This document shows positions 39,259 through 48,241 of a stretch of 64,000 nt of DNA, in pieces (the first letter of the stretch is position 1; the number at the start of each line of letters is the position of its first letter). The translations under genes and the position numbers were made by a program. The stretch spans positions 434,001 through 498,000 of the forward strand of contig NZ_FOGY01000002.1 of NCBI RefSeq assembly GCF_900111345.1, written 5' to 3'. The notes beneath the pieces are model-generated. The model saw nothing but the letters and a program-made list of their open reading frames with translations. It did not search any database and was not told the origin of the DNA. The stretch comes from Psychrobacillus sp. OK032. GTDB lineage: Bacteria > Bacillota > Bacilli > Bacillales_A > Planococcaceae.

Positions 39259-39708
39259 TTAGGGCTGTTTTTGAAAAACTTCTCGTTCTTCTTCATTCCA
39301 ACTTGAGCCTTTCCCTGTTTTTTTGTCAATTTGGACGATAGAACCCCTGCCAGTAAAGACAATTTCGCCTTTTTCATTTTTAGCCATATAATGTATATCT
39401 ACGGACGAAGAACCAATTTTATCGACTTTTACATATATTCGAATTTTTTCGTCGAAGAATACTTGTTTGACATAATCACATTGCAAATCCGCAACAACTG
39501 GAATTTTTTCTCCTTTTGGATTCAACCAGTCACTCATGAGATTTATATGTTTAAAATACTCTATACGTGCATATTCAAAATAAGCAAATGTAACCGTATT
39601 ATTTAAATGTCCGTACATATCCGTTTCTGAAAAACGTACACTTACTTCCACATAAAAAGAAAATTCTTTTTCCCAACTCGCAACATCTTCTATGTAACTA
39701 GCTCGCAT
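39259..39708 (-). CDS. ysmA: 4HBT-family acyl-CoA thioesterase YsmA
   Basis: 149 residues from the ATG at 39708 (GGGGGATG upstream). Hotdog fold with the VRFSETDMYGHLNN catalytic segment near 21-34 (Asp in ETDMYGHLNN), then FEYARIEYF helix. Hydrolyses a small or medium acyl-CoA. A FadR-like palindrome lies just before its ribosome site, hinting at control with fatty-acid degradation. Confidence 0.85.
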   Translation of the reverse strand: MRASYIEDVASWEKEFSFYVEVSVRFSETDMYGHLNNTVTFAYFEYARIEYFKHINLMSDWLNPKGEKIPVVADLQCDYVKQVFFDEKIRIYVKVDKIGSSSVDIHYMAKNEKGEIVFTGRGSIVQIDKKTGKGSSWNEEEREVFQKQP

Positions 39709-39728
39709 AAAAAACATCCCCCTATAAA

Positions 39729-39746
39729 TGAATATTTATTCATTTA
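39729..39746. promoter_or_regulatory. FadR-like operator upstream of ysmA
   Basis: TGAATATTTATTCATTTA matches the Bacillus FadR consensus TGAATGAnTAnTCATTCA except at three fixed positions and is symmetric (AAATGAATA..TATTCATTT). It is 20 bases before the ysmA ATG. Confidence 0.45.
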
Positions 39747-39761
39747 TTGTAACAGAGAAAC

Positions 39762-39800
39762 AAAAAATCTGCATAGAACATTACATTCTACGCAGATTTT
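39762..39800 (-). terminator. Terminator downstream of sdhB region
   Basis: AAATCTGCGTAGAA-TGTAATG-TTCTATGCAGATTT on the minus strand, followed by TTTGTTTC. Probably the end of sdhCAB transcripts that pass the repeat. Confidence 0.75.
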
Positions 39801-39848
39801 ATGTGACGTTCCCTGAGAAAGTGTTAACTTTTTTTACTTAGAGATTGT

Positions 39849-40195
39849 CAAGCTACAGCGCCTTGCTCCTGCGTATAGCTCGTCGCAGTTAAAACCATGT
39901 GCTCCTGCGCATAGCTCGTCGCAGTTAAAACCATGTGCTCCTTCGCACAGCTCGTCGCAGAAGAACGTTGTCCCTCGGGGTCAAATGTGAAAAGCTGTGG
40001 CGGCTGGAGAACTGCCTCCTGGGCCCGCACGATGCGGGTCATGTCTGCTTTGCCACAGGATGTGGCGCACTTTGCAGACCTACCCTATCCCCATTTGCCT
40101 GTCGGAGGCCTGCAGGATGCGGGTCATGCAGTCGTTGCGACACGATGTCGCGAACTTAGACTGTCCCCTCTAAAAGAGGCGCTTACGCTTTTCTA
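39849..40195. repeat. GC-rich intergenic repeat, copy 1
   Basis: About 350 bases between sdhB and ysmA without a gene. It contains three tandem units of the form CTCCTGCGCATAGCTCGTCGCAG, then GAACGTTGTCCCTCGGGGTC, and two hairpin modules with GATGCGGGTCATG. The same blocks in the same order, inverted, occur at 60209-60403. Short open frames inside it are not genes. Confidence 0.75.
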
Positions 40196-40198
40196 TAT

Positions 40199-40975
40199 TT
40201 AATCAACCATATGGTCGCTTCCGAAGAAGTTTTTGAACATTTGAACAGTTGTATCACGGTTCAATGCAGCGATAGAAGTTGTTAAAGGAATACCTTTTGG
40301 ACATGCAACAACACAGTTTTGTGCGTTACCACAGTTTGCAAGCCCTCCATCTCCCATAATTGCATTTAGACGTTCATCTTTATTCATAGAACCTGTTGGA
40401 TGTGCATTAAACAAACGTACTTGTGAAAGTGGAGCAGGTCCCATAAAGGATGCACCGCTATTTACGTTTGGACATGCTTCCAAACAAACACCACAGGTCA
40501 TACATTTAGATAGTTCATATGCCCATTGACGCTTACGTTCTGGCATACGTGGTCCTTCACCAAGATCATATGATCCATCGATTGGAACCCATGCTTTTAC
40601 TTTTTTCAATGAATCAAACATACGAGTTCTGTCTACTTGAAGATCACGAACTACAGGGAATGTTTTCATTGGTGCCAATTGAATCGGTTGAGTCAATTGA
40701 TCAATTAACGCTGAACAAGATTGGCGTGGTTTACCATTGATAACCATTGAACAAGCTCCACACACTTCTTCTAAACAGCTCATATCCCATGCAACCGGAG
40801 TAGTCGCTTTTCCGTCAGCATTGACAGGATTTTGGCGAATTTCCATTAGGGCAGAAATAACGTTCATATTAGGACGATAATTCACTTCGAACTTCTCCCA
40901 ATATGGAGTAGATTCTGGTGTATCTTGACGAAAAATTTCAATTTGAACTTTTTTTGTTTCAGTTGCTGTTACCAT
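40199..40975 (-). CDS. sdhB: Succinate dehydrogenase iron-sulphur subunit
   Basis: 258 residues. Carries the 2Fe-2S site (CLEEVCGACSMVING near 65-80) and the bacterial-ferredoxin sites (CMTCGVCLEACPNVN near 157, NCGNAQNCVVACPKGIPL near 215), passing electrons from SdhA to menaquinone through SdhC. AAAGGAGAAAATTAATC precedes the ATG; 2 bases after the sdhA stop. Confidence 0.97.
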   Translation of the reverse strand: MVTATETKKVQIEIFRQDTPESTPYWEKFEVNYRPNMNVISALMEIRQNPVNADGKATTPVAWDMSCLEEVCGACSMVINGKPRQSCSALIDQLTQPIQLAPMKTFPVVRDLQVDRTRMFDSLKKVKAWVPIDGSYDLGEGPRMPERKRQWAYELSKCMTCGVCLEACPNVNSGASFMGPAPLSQVRLFNAHPTGSMNKDERLNAIMGDGGLANCGNAQNCVVACPKGIPLTTSIAALNRDTTVQMFKNFFGSDHMVD

Positions 40976-40977
40976 GA

Positions 40978-42735
40978 TTAATTTTCTCCTTTCGTAGAAT
41001 AATCACGTTTACGTGGTGCAACAATCGATACATCGACTTCTTCATAATGAATAATTGGAGCCCCAGTTGCCGGATCGAATTTCGCCATTGTTGTTTTCAT
41101 GAACTCTTCATCATTACGTTCTGGGAAATCAGGTTTGTAATGCGCCCCGCGGCTTTCGTTACGTTGAAGTGCACCAATTGTAATAACACGCGCTAAATAT
41201 AGCATATTTTTCAATTGACGTGTAAAGGATGCGCCTTGGTTAGACCATTTTTGCGTATCATCCATATTAATATTTTCATATCTTTCCAGTAATTCTTGAA
41301 TTTTCTTATCAGTAGCCTCAAGTCTGTCATTATAACGAACTACAGTTACGTTATCCGTCATAAGCTCTCCCAATTCTTTATGAATTAGATAAGCATTTTC
41401 AGTACCTTTCATTGCTAACGTTTTGTCCCATTTTTCTTGCTCAAGTTTCACTTCAGCTTCGAAAATAGCGTCATCCATATCAACTGCATGCGTTTTAAGT
41501 TTACTCATATAGTTAACCGCATTTGGACCTGCAACGCTTCCACCGAATACAGCTGATAGTAGGGAGTTTGCTCCTAGACGGTTCGCACCGTGTTGAGAGT
41601 AATCACATTCACCCGCAGCAAATAATCCTGGAATGTTTGTCATTTGATCATCATCTACCCAAAGTCCACCCATTGAATAATGCACTGCCGGGAAGATTTT
41701 CATTGGCACTTTACGAGGATCATCACCAGTGAATTTCTCATAGATTTCGATAATTCCACCTAGTTTAATATCCAGTTCGTGTGGATCTTTGTGAGAAAGA
41801 TCTAGATACACCATGTTTTCTCCGTTAATACCAAGCTTTTGGTTCACACATACGTCGAAAATTTCACGTGTTGCGATATCACGTGGTACAAGGTTACCGT
41901 ATGCAGGATATTTTTCTTCTAGGAAGTACCAAGGTTTTCCGTCTTTGTATGTCCAAATACGTCCACCCTCACCACGCGCAGATTCTGACATTAAGCGGAG
42001 TTTATCGTCACCAGGGATTGCAGTTGGATGAATTTGGATAAATTCACCATTTGCATAGTATGCACCTTGTTGATAAACTATTGAAGCCGCAGAACCAGTA
42101 TTGATAATAGAGTTAGTCGTTTTTCCAAAAATAATTCCAGGACCACCAGTTGCCATAATAACAGCATCCCCGCGAAAAGCACGAATCTCCATTGTTTGAA
42201 GGTTTTGTGCTTTAATACCGCGACAAACTCCTTCACTATCTTTTATAATTCCAAGGAATTCCCATCCTTCGAACTTCGTAACTAGACCGTCAACTTCAAA
42301 ACGACGAACTTGTTCGTCTAAAGCGTATAACAATTGTTGGCCAGTAGTCGCACCAGCAAATGCTGTACGGTGCATTAAAGTACCACCAAAACGACGGAAA
42401 TCTAATAATCCTTCAGGTGTACGGTTGAACATAACACCCATTCGGTCAAATAAGCTAATAATTCCAGGAGCAGCGTCTGTCATTGCTTTTACTGGTTTTT
42501 GGTTTGCTAAGAAGTCTCCACCATATACAGTATCATCTAAGTGTACTGTAGGTGAATCGCCTTCCCCTTTTGTATTTACAGCCCCGTTAATACCGCCTTG
42601 TGCACAAACAGAGTGTGAGCGTTTTACAGGAACTAATGAAAATAGATCTACGTGCGTGCCATCTTCGGCTGCTTTCATTGTTGCCATTAATCCAGCTAGA
42701 CCACCGCCGACAACAATAAGTTTACTTTTTGCCAT
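40978..42735 (-). CDS. sdhA: Succinate dehydrogenase flavoprotein subunit
   Basis: 585 residues. FAD-binding GGGLAGLMATMKA near 9, the FAD-linking His in KRSHSVCAQGGINGAV near 40-52, active-site HPTAIPG near 238, and QHGANRLGANSLL near 378. Oxidises succinate to fumarate in the TCA cycle at the cytoplasmic face of the membrane. Second gene of sdhCAB. Confidence 0.97.
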   Translation of the reverse strand: MAKSKLIVVGGGLAGLMATMKAAEDGTHVDLFSLVPVKRSHSVCAQGGINGAVNTKGEGDSPTVHLDDTVYGGDFLANQKPVKAMTDAAPGIISLFDRMGVMFNRTPEGLLDFRRFGGTLMHRTAFAGATTGQQLLYALDEQVRRFEVDGLVTKFEGWEFLGIIKDSEGVCRGIKAQNLQTMEIRAFRGDAVIMATGGPGIIFGKTTNSIINTGSAASIVYQQGAYYANGEFIQIHPTAIPGDDKLRLMSESARGEGGRIWTYKDGKPWYFLEEKYPAYGNLVPRDIATREIFDVCVNQKLGINGENMVYLDLSHKDPHELDIKLGGIIEIYEKFTGDDPRKVPMKIFPAVHYSMGGLWVDDDQMTNIPGLFAAGECDYSQHGANRLGANSLLSAVFGGSVAGPNAVNYMSKLKTHAVDMDDAIFEAEVKLEQEKWDKTLAMKGTENAYLIHKELGELMTDNVTVVRYNDRLEATDKKIQELLERYENINMDDTQKWSNQGASFTRQLKNMLYLARVITIGALQRNESRGAHYKPDFPERNDEEFMKTTMAKFDPATGAPIIHYEEVDVSIVAPRKRDYSTKGEN

Positions 42736-42783
42736 GCTATTCTCACTCCTCGATTTTATGGTAGTTGAATGTATGAAAAGTTC

Positions 42784-43395
42784 TTATACGAATGCTAAAA
42801 GAGCTTGTACACCAACTACAGATAACGCTAAGAAGATTACTAATGTTACATATGTAGCAATTCGTTGTGATTGTGGTGATTGTGTGATTCCCCAACTAAC
42901 TAAGAATGACCAAATACCGTTAGCTAAGTGGAATGTTGCTGCAATAACTCCAACGATGTAAAAACCTAACATCCAAGGATTTGATAAAATCTCCGCCATC
43001 ATGTTAAAATTAACTTCTTTTGCACCGATTGCAGCTTGAAATCTTGTCTCAAATACATGCCATGCGATGAAAACAACAAGAAAAATTCCAGTGAATCTTT
43101 GTAAAATGAATAGATAGTTGCGTAGCGTACCAAAGTTTTTCGGATTATTCTTTGCAGTAAATGCAATATAGATTCCGTAAAATGCATGGAAAGCTAATGG
43201 TAAGTAAATCACAAAGATTTCCAACATCAATCTAAATGGTAGACTCTCCATAAAATGGGATGCACTATTAAATGCATCTGCTCCTCTAGTAGCAAAGTGG
43301 TTTACTACTAAGTGTTGCGCCAAAAACAACCCGACAGGAATAATTCCCAAAAGTGAATGTAGGCGGCGCCAATAAAATTCGCGATCTTTCGACAA
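42784..43395 (-). CDS. sdhC: Succinate dehydrogenase cytochrome b558 subunit
   Basis: 203 residues from the TTG at 43395 (GAGGGGGG 8 bases upstream), matching the MSxxREFYxRRLHSLLG start of B. subtilis SdhC. Five membrane helices with haem-ligand His residues (RRLHSLLG, LAQHLVVNHF, AFHAFYG, AWHVFETR, TFHLANG). Anchors SdhAB and reduces menaquinone. Confidence 0.95.
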   Translation of the reverse strand: MSKDREFYWRRLHSLLGIIPVGLFLAQHLVVNHFATRGADAFNSASHFMESLPFRLMLEIFVIYLPLAFHAFYGIYIAFTAKNNPKNFGTLRNYLFILQRFTGIFLVVFIAWHVFETRFQAAIGAKEVNFNMMAEILSNPWMLGFYIVGVIAATFHLANGIWSFLVSWGITQSPQSQRIATYVTLVIFLALSVVGVQALLAFV

Positions 43396-43428
43396 AACAG
43401 TTACCCCCCTCAAATTTACATTTGCTCG

Positions 43429-43463
43429 GTATGAAAACTATTTTAATAGAATAGTTTTCATAC
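43429..43463. promoter_or_regulatory. Perfect 14-bp-arm hairpin in the sdhCAB leader
   Basis: GTATGAAAACTATT, 7-base loop, AATAGTTTTCATAC. It lies in the 5' untranslated region between the promoter and the TTG start of sdhC, without a T tract, so not a terminator. It could stabilise the mRNA, block a regulator site or act as an operator. Confidence 0.7.
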
Positions 43464-43502
43464 ACTATTTACATCATCATGTTACGAATTTATGACATAT
43501 CT

Positions 43503-43531
43503 ATTGTACTCCCATCATTTTGGAGCGTCAA
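43503..43531 (-). promoter_or_regulatory. Promoter of sdhCAB
   Basis: Minus strand: TTGACG (43531-43526), 17 bases, TACAAT (43508-43503). Leader about 100 bases. Confidence 0.85.
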
Positions 43532-43684
43532 GGTATCTTTAGACTTTTCAATAAACTTCTAGATTCATATTTGAATAATGATTTGTTTATTTTTTCACAA
43601 ACTATTACAATACCAACAAGAAACTATTTATGATAAAATAGACGAGAATAAATGATATTTACTTTTTGAAAGAAGGGTTGCTAC

Positions 43685-44098
43685 TTGAATGACAAGGAAC
43701 ATTCACATGTAACTTCCTTTGGATATGAATTACTAAGAGACCACGTGCTTGCTTCTATTCTCGGAAAACATGAAAAAGATATTTTATATTGGGCTGGAAA
43801 AGACCTTGCTCGCAAGTTTCCACTTTACTCGATGGATGAAGCCATTACTTTCTTCGAACAAGCGGGTTGGGGAACACTTGAGTTAGAAAAAACAACAAAA
43901 GACTCTGCATTTTTTACTTTACATACGTACAATTTACCGCAAAGCGGAAAAACGAGAAGCCACCGATTAGAAGCAGGCTTTTTAGCTGAGCAGCAGCAGA
44001 AAATTGGCGGTTGTTTAACAGAATGTTATGACGAAGAACCAAATAAAAACGGAATTGTATCCTTTCATGTAAAATGGGATGCAAAAGTTTCCATATGA
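43685..44098 (+). CDS. yslB: YslB family protein (DUF2507, V4R-like)
   Basis: 137 residues; TTG start with GAAGGGTTG upstream. DUF2507 pattern: FGYELLRDHVLASILGKHEK near 12-31, ILYWAGKDLARKFP, and GGCLTECYDEEP. Related to V4R small-molecule-binding domains. Lies between sdhC and lysC as in B. subtilis; function unknown. Confidence 0.88.
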   Translation: MNDKEHSHVTSFGYELLRDHVLASILGKHEKDILYWAGKDLARKFPLYSMDEAITFFEQAGWGTLELEKTTKDSAFFTLHTYNLPQSGKTRSHRLEAGFLAEQQQKIGGCLTECYDEEPNKNGIVSFHVKWDAKVSI

Positions 44099-44134
44099 GC
44101 ATTGAATGGCTATTTAAGCCATTCAATGCTTTTT
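44099..44134 (+). terminator. Terminator of yslB
   Basis: Perfect 12-bp stem GCATTGAATGGC/GCCATTCAATGC, 7-base loop, TTTTT. Confidence 0.92.
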
Positions 44135-44180
44135 CTTACAATCTCCATCCAACCTATTTCTGTATTTATACATTGTAAAA

Positions 44181-44262
44181 CTCGAGCTGTGGTGATGGCT
44201 CATCGCTCACCCCGCGGAAAGCGTCCGCCTGAAGCGGAAATCACAGCGGTCACCTAATTAGG
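44181..44262. repeat. Dispersed intergenic repeat with GCGGAAAGCG core
   Basis: The core CCCCGCGGAAAGCGTCCGCC followed by GAAGCGGAAATCACAGCGG is a motif I recognise from intergenic regions of many Bacillales genomes. No gene in 44135-44353. Confidence 0.55.
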
Positions 44263-44300
44263 CCGTTTTTGTTACGAACTATTCTTTATTTCGCACAACA

Positions 44301-44333
44301 CAAACAAGGGACGTAACAGTGTCACGACCCTTA
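44301..44333 (-). terminator. Probable terminator of lysC
   Basis: Minus strand AAGGGTCGTGACACTGTTACGTCCCTT followed by GTTTGTG: a hairpin with an imperfect T-rich tail, 20 bases after the lysC stop. Confidence 0.55.
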
Positions 44334-44353
44334 AAGCTTGATTGCTTAATCTG

Positions 44354-44839
44354 TTATTGTTTAATTGCCAAGTCAAATTCATCATGTAATGCATTGGCAG
44401 CTGGAATCATATCCGCTTGAGGGATAACAACCGAGACTTTTATCTCAGATGTACTAACCATTTTTACAGGAATATTCTCTTGGCGAAGTCGATCGAACAT
44501 TTGCGCTGCGACACCAGGATTGGAAACCATTCCGGAACCAACTATGGAAACTTTTGCTAACCCCACCTCAAAGTCCGCAAATGTAAAACCGAGTGCTTTT
44601 TTATGGGTTTCTAAAACCGTAATTGCTTCTGCTAACGATTCTTTTTTGATTGAGAACGAAACTGCAGGTTTTACACCGTCTACAATGGATTGCACAATAA
44701 TATCTACATTTATATGATTTTCTGCTAGCGTCGTGAAAATCGATGCAAGTGATCCATTAAACGGCACATCATACTCAATAGTTAGTCGTACAATATCAGA
44801 TTCAAATGCTACCCCACGCACTACTAAATTATTTTCCAC
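44354..44839 (-). CDS. lysC: Aspartokinase II beta subunit (internal start)
   Basis: An in-frame GTG at 44839 is preceded by AAAGGAGGAAGTAGAT, a strong ribosome site inside lysC. It would give a 161-residue protein (starting VENNLVVRGVAFESDIV) comprising the regulatory ACT domains, exactly as the in-frame beta subunit of B. subtilis aspartokinase II. Site conservation is seen; production of the protein is inferred. Confidence 0.75.
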   Translation of the reverse strand: MENNLVVRGVAFESDIVRLTIEYDVPFNGSLASIFTTLAENHINVDIIVQSIVDGVKPAVSFSIKKESLAEAITVLETHKKALGFTFADFEVGLAKVSIVGSGMVSNPGVAAQMFDRLRQENIPVKMVSTSEIKVSVVIPQADMIPAANALHDEFDLAIKQ

Positions 44840-45574
44840 ATCTACTTCCTCCTTTAAAATTGTTCCTTCATTTTCTTCAGAGCTTGAACGTACTCTTAGT
44901 GGTATTTTATAGTTTTTTGCAAATTCTACTGCTCTTGGATGGAGTATTCCAGCACCCAAATTAGCAAGCTCCAGCATTTCATCGTATTCTAATTGTTCTA
45001 GCTTTCTAGCATTTGTAACGTACCTTGGATCCGATGTAAATACCCCTTCCACATCCGTATAAATATCACATACATCCGCTTCTATTGTTACTGCAATTGC
45101 TACTGCAGTCGTATCTGATCCACCTCTTCCAAGTGTCGTGATTTCGCCATGACTAGAAACCCCTTGAAATCCTGCAACAATAACGATTTTTCCTTCAGTT
45201 AATAAGTCATTTATTTTAGAGCCATCCATTTTCTCGACTCTTGCGTTTTTATGTACATTATTTGTTATAAGACCTGCTTGCCAACCAGTAAGAGAAACGG
45301 CGTCTAGTCCTAATGCATTTAACTGAATCGCAAGTAATGCCATTGTCACTTGTTCTCCGGTTGATAGTAGCATGTCCATTTCGCGCTTGGATGGATTTTC
45401 CGTTATTTCACTCGCTAAATTTTGTAACTCATCTGTCGCTTTTCCCATTGCCGATACTACAACAACGATATCATGCCCTTTTTCTTTCTCTCTACCGATT
45501 CTTTTTGCTACGCTTGCAATTTTTTCTGTAGTTGCTACAGAAGTCCCACCGAACTTCATCACAATTTTACTCAT
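44354..45574 (-). CDS. lysC: Aspartokinase II (lysine-sensitive), alpha subunit
   Basis: 406 residues. First step of the aspartate family pathway to lysine, methionine, threonine and diaminopimelate. Kinase domain with KFGGTSVATTEKI near 6, TTLGRGGSDTTAVA near 147 and DVCDIYTDVEGVFTSDPR near 171-188; two ACT domains at the C-terminal end (VSIVGSGMVSNPGVAAQMF near 345). Preceded by a lysine riboswitch. An internal GTG start makes the beta subunit. Confidence 0.96.
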   Translation of the reverse strand: MSKIVMKFGGTSVATTEKIASVAKRIGREKEKGHDIVVVVSAMGKATDELQNLASEITENPSKREMDMLLSTGEQVTMALLAIQLNALGLDAVSLTGWQAGLITNNVHKNARVEKMDGSKINDLLTEGKIVIVAGFQGVSSHGEITTLGRGGSDTTAVAIAVTIEADVCDIYTDVEGVFTSDPRYVTNARKLEQLEYDEMLELANLGAGILHPRAVEFAKNYKIPLRVRSSSEENEGTILKEEVDVENNLVVRGVAFESDIVRLTIEYDVPFNGSLASIFTTLAENHINVDIIVQSIVDGVKPAVSFSIKKESLAEAITVLETHKKALGFTFADFEVGLAKVSIVGSGMVSNPGVAAQMFDRLRQENIPVKMVSTSEIKVSVVIPQADMIPAANALHDEFDLAIKQ

Positions 45575-45605
45575 GCATTTTCTCTCCCTTGTTTATCTGT
45601 AAGGA

Positions 45606-45845
45606 TTAAAAAATGCTTTTCACATATTGTGAAAAGCATTGTCTCATACACGGTCAAATAATGTCCATGTGAGATAGCCCTCCAGAATACTGAATTCTGA
45701 CAATCCTACATTTTTTCAATGCAGAACCAACCTAGAATAGGAAAAGCTATTCTACGTTTCGGCAAATGACCCTTTCGTTTAGCGATTGACGGATCCTTTC
45801 ATCCTCCCGCTAAGTACTCTTGTCAGTTTGCACCTCTATCTTCAC
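45606..45845 (-). promoter_or_regulatory. Lysine riboswitch (L box) with terminator
   Basis: The aptamer (45669-45845) has the L-box landmarks in order: GTGAAGATAGAGGTGC, GACAAGAGTA, GAAAGGGTCATTTGCCGAA, GCATTG, and the closing GGAGGGCTATCTCAC. The terminator hairpin AATGCTTTTCACA...TGTGAAAAGCATT with a T tract (45606-45640) stands 30 bases before the lysC ATG. Lysine should switch lysC off by termination. Confidence 0.95.
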
Positions 45846-45855
45846 TTATTAATTT

Positions 45856-45900
45856 CGCCTCGGCGTAACGCAATAAATCTGTGACATCCGCCGGAGGCTT
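45856..45900. repeat. GC-rich imperfect inverted repeat in the lysC leader region
   Basis: CGCCTCGGCGTAACGC...ACATCCGCCGGAGGCTT lies just upstream of the aptamer. It resembles short intergenic repeats of Bacillales. The remaining stretch to 45988 is AT-rich and has no gene; it should contain the lysC promoter (TTGATA near 45962 is a weak candidate). Confidence 0.45.
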
Positions 45901-45988
45901 AACTTGAATCAGCAAAAAAACTGCTTAGTCAGGTTAATAGTGAATATTAAATTGTATCAACCATACCACAGGAAAATTCAGAAGACAA

Positions 45989-47764
45989 TTACTTTTTCTG
46001 AAAATGTTCAATCATCGTGTCTGCTAGTTTACTAGAAAGCCCTGCTTCGATAAATTCTTCCTTTGTCGCGGCCTGCATTTTCTTGATCGATCCGAAGTGC
46101 TTTAATAATATTTTTTTTCGTTTTGGACCTATTCCTTCTATTCCGTCTAAAGAGGAAGCAATCGTATGTTTCCCTCTTTGTTGGCGATGGAATGTAATAG
46201 CAAATCGGTGCACTTCATCTTGTATACGCTGTAATAAGTAAAATGCTTCACTCGTCCGTTTCATCGGAATGATGTCAATTGGATTTCCGTAAAGAAGCTG
46301 AGACGTTTGGTGCTTCCCGTCTTTTGCAAGTCCAGCGATAGGTATTTCTAAACCCAACTCGTCTTCCAAAATTTCTCGAGCTGATTCTATTTGACCCTTT
46401 CCTCCATCGATAATAATTAAATCGGGTAAAGGTAAATTTTCTTTTAATACACGTGTATATCTTCTACGAATTACTTCTCGCATTGCGCCGTAATCATCGT
46501 GTTTAGCGGCAGTTTTCGTCTTATACTTTCGGTAATCCTTTTTGTACGCTTTTCCATCCACAAATACAACCATCGCGGAAACGGCGTCTGTACCATGTAT
46601 ATGAGAATTGTCAAAAGCCTCCATTCGATTCGGAGTAGCAATCCCCATTAAATTACCTAACTCCTCCACTGCCCCTATTGTCCGCTCTTCTTGTCTTTCG
46701 ATGAGATGAAACTTCTCACTTAAGGCAAGTACTGCATTTTTCTTTGCAAGGTCTACTAAGTTTTTTTTCAATCCTTTTTGCGGTGTGATTACTTTCATCT
46801 CTAATAATTCTGAAGCCAAATGTACGTCTGTATTAATAGGAACGTATACCTCTTTAGGTTTTATATGCTCTGGTTTCGCATAGAACTGACCTAAAAATGT
46901 TAAAAACTCTTCTTCCGGATCACGATATAATGGAAACAGAGAAACATCCCGTTCGATGAGTTTTCCTTGTCGGATAAAAAACACCTGGACACACATCCAG
47001 CCTTTATCGACGGTATAACCAAATATATCTCGACTCGTAAAATCGTTTATCGTAATTTTTTGTTTTTCCATGACCATTTCAATATTGGAAATTTGATCCC
47101 TATATTCTTTTGCGCGTTCAAACTCTAGATTTTCTGCCGCTACTTTCATCTTCTCGTTCAGCTCTTTTTTCACATGTGTATATCCACCATTTAAAAAGCT
47201 TGTAATTTCGTCAGTCATCTTTTTATAAGTGGACTCTTCTATTTCCTTTACACATGGAGCAAGGCATTGCCCTAAATGATAATATAAGCAAACACGATCC
47301 GGTAATTTCGCACACTTTCTTAAAGGATAAATTCGATCTAATAGTTTTTTGGTCTCAGACGCTGCATGTGCATTTGGATATGGGCCAAAATATTTTCCTT
47401 TATCTTTTTTTACTTGTCTTGTAATGATCAGTTTTGGATTTTTTTCTGCAGTAATCTTAATGTATGGATACGTTTTATCGTCTTTTAGCATAATATTATA
47501 TTTTGGATCATGCTTTTTAATAAGATGAAGCTCGAGGATAAGTGCTTCTAACTCGGACGATGTAACGATATATTCAAAATCAACTATTTCTTGTACTAAT
47601 CTTTGTGTTTTCCCATCGTGCGATCCCGTAAAATAGGAACGTACACGATTTTTTAATATTTTCGCTTTGCCGACATAAATAATGGTTCCTTGTCGATCTT
47701 TCATTAAATAACATCCAGGATCATCTGGTAATATGGCGCATTTTTGTTGTATTAAATCATTCAT
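45989..47764 (-). CDS. uvrC: UvrABC excinuclease subunit C
   Basis: 591 residues, usual length. N-terminal GIY-YIG nuclease ([19 protein letters not shown] near 18-36), UVR motif near 200-235, the RNase H-like C-terminal nuclease ([20 protein letters not shown] near 380) and tandem HhH ([20 protein letters not shown]). Makes both incisions in nucleotide-excision repair. Confidence 0.97.
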   Translation of the reverse strand: MNDLIQQKCAILPDDPGCYLMKDRQGTIIYVGKAKILKNRVRSYFTGSHDGKTQRLVQEIVDFEYIVTSSELEALILELHLIKKHDPKYNIMLKDDKTYPYIKITAEKNPKLIITRQVKKDKGKYFGPYPNAHAASETKKLLDRIYPLRKCAKLPDRVCLYYHLGQCLAPCVKEIEESTYKKMTDEITSFLNGGYTHVKKELNEKMKVAAENLEFERAKEYRDQISNIEMVMEKQKITINDFTSRDIFGYTVDKGWMCVQVFFIRQGKLIERDVSLFPLYRDPEEEFLTFLGQFYAKPEHIKPKEVYVPINTDVHLASELLEMKVITPQKGLKKNLVDLAKKNAVLALSEKFHLIERQEERTIGAVEELGNLMGIATPNRMEAFDNSHIHGTDAVSAMVVFVDGKAYKKDYRKYKTKTAAKHDDYGAMREVIRRRYTRVLKENLPLPDLIIIDGGKGQIESAREILEDELGLEIPIAGLAKDGKHQTSQLLYGNPIDIIPMKRTSEAFYLLQRIQDEVHRFAITFHRQQRGKHTIASSLDGIEGIGPKRKKILLKHFGSIKKMQAATKEEFIEAGLSSKLADTMIEHFQKK

Positions 47765-47776
47765 TATATCACCCGT

Positions 47777-47809
47777 TTAAAAAAACCGGGACCTTTGCGG
47801 ACCCGGTTT
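47777..47809 (-). terminator. Terminator of trxA
   Basis: Minus strand AAACCGGGTCC-GCAAA-GGTCCCGGTTT then TTTT, between trxA stop and the uvrC ATG. Confidence 0.92.
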
Positions 47810-47813
47810 TATA

Positions 47814-48128
47814 TTATGCGTTTTTTTCTACAAATTGAACTAATGCTTCTTTTGGTTGGAAACCAACAGCTTTGTCTACCGGTTGACCATCCTTAAACAA
47901 TACTAGAGTTGGGATAGACATAATACCAAATTGACTAGCAGTTGCTTGGTTTTCATCCACATCCACTTTTACGATTTTTACTTTATCGCTCATTTCAGCG
48001 TCCATTTCTTCCAGTACAGGAGCAATCATTTTACAAGGTCCACACCATGTTGCCCAAAAATCTACTAATACTAACCCTTCCTCAATTTCTTGTGAGAAAG
48101 TCTGATCTGTTCCATGAACTATTGCCAT
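47814..48128 (-). CDS. trxA: Thioredoxin
   Basis: 104 residues with active site WCGPC near 28-32 ([19 protein letters not shown]), the cis-Pro [11 protein letters not shown] near 74. General disulphide reductase. Distinct from the shorter phage thioredoxin at 16455. Confidence 0.97.
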   Translation of the reverse strand: MAIVHGTDQTFSQEIEEGLVLVDFWATWCGPCKMIAPVLEEMDAEMSDKVKIVKVDVDENQATASQFGIMSIPTLVLFKDGQPVDKAVGFQPKEALVQFVEKNA

Positions 48129-48207
48129 TTAAAAATTCCTCCTTTGGTTAACTATAAATTGATTATAGCAGACTCATATTACTACATCTACATATTAGCT
48201 TACAAGC

Positions 48208-48236
48208 AAAAACTCGGCTCAATGAATGAGCCGAGT
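48208..48236 (-). terminator. Terminator of the fadR-fadB-etfBA operon
   Basis: Minus strand ACTCGGCTCA-TTCAT-TGAGCCGAGT then TTTTGC, right after the etfA stop. Confidence 0.92.
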
Positions 48237-48241
48237 CCTTG

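Noticed and set aside
39848-40202. Open frames of 64-89 codons on both strands in the GC-rich stretch after sdhB.
   Set aside because: They follow the tandem repeat units (repeated peptide pattern, no ribosome sites) and the same DNA recurs inverted at 60209-60403; they are repeat shadows.
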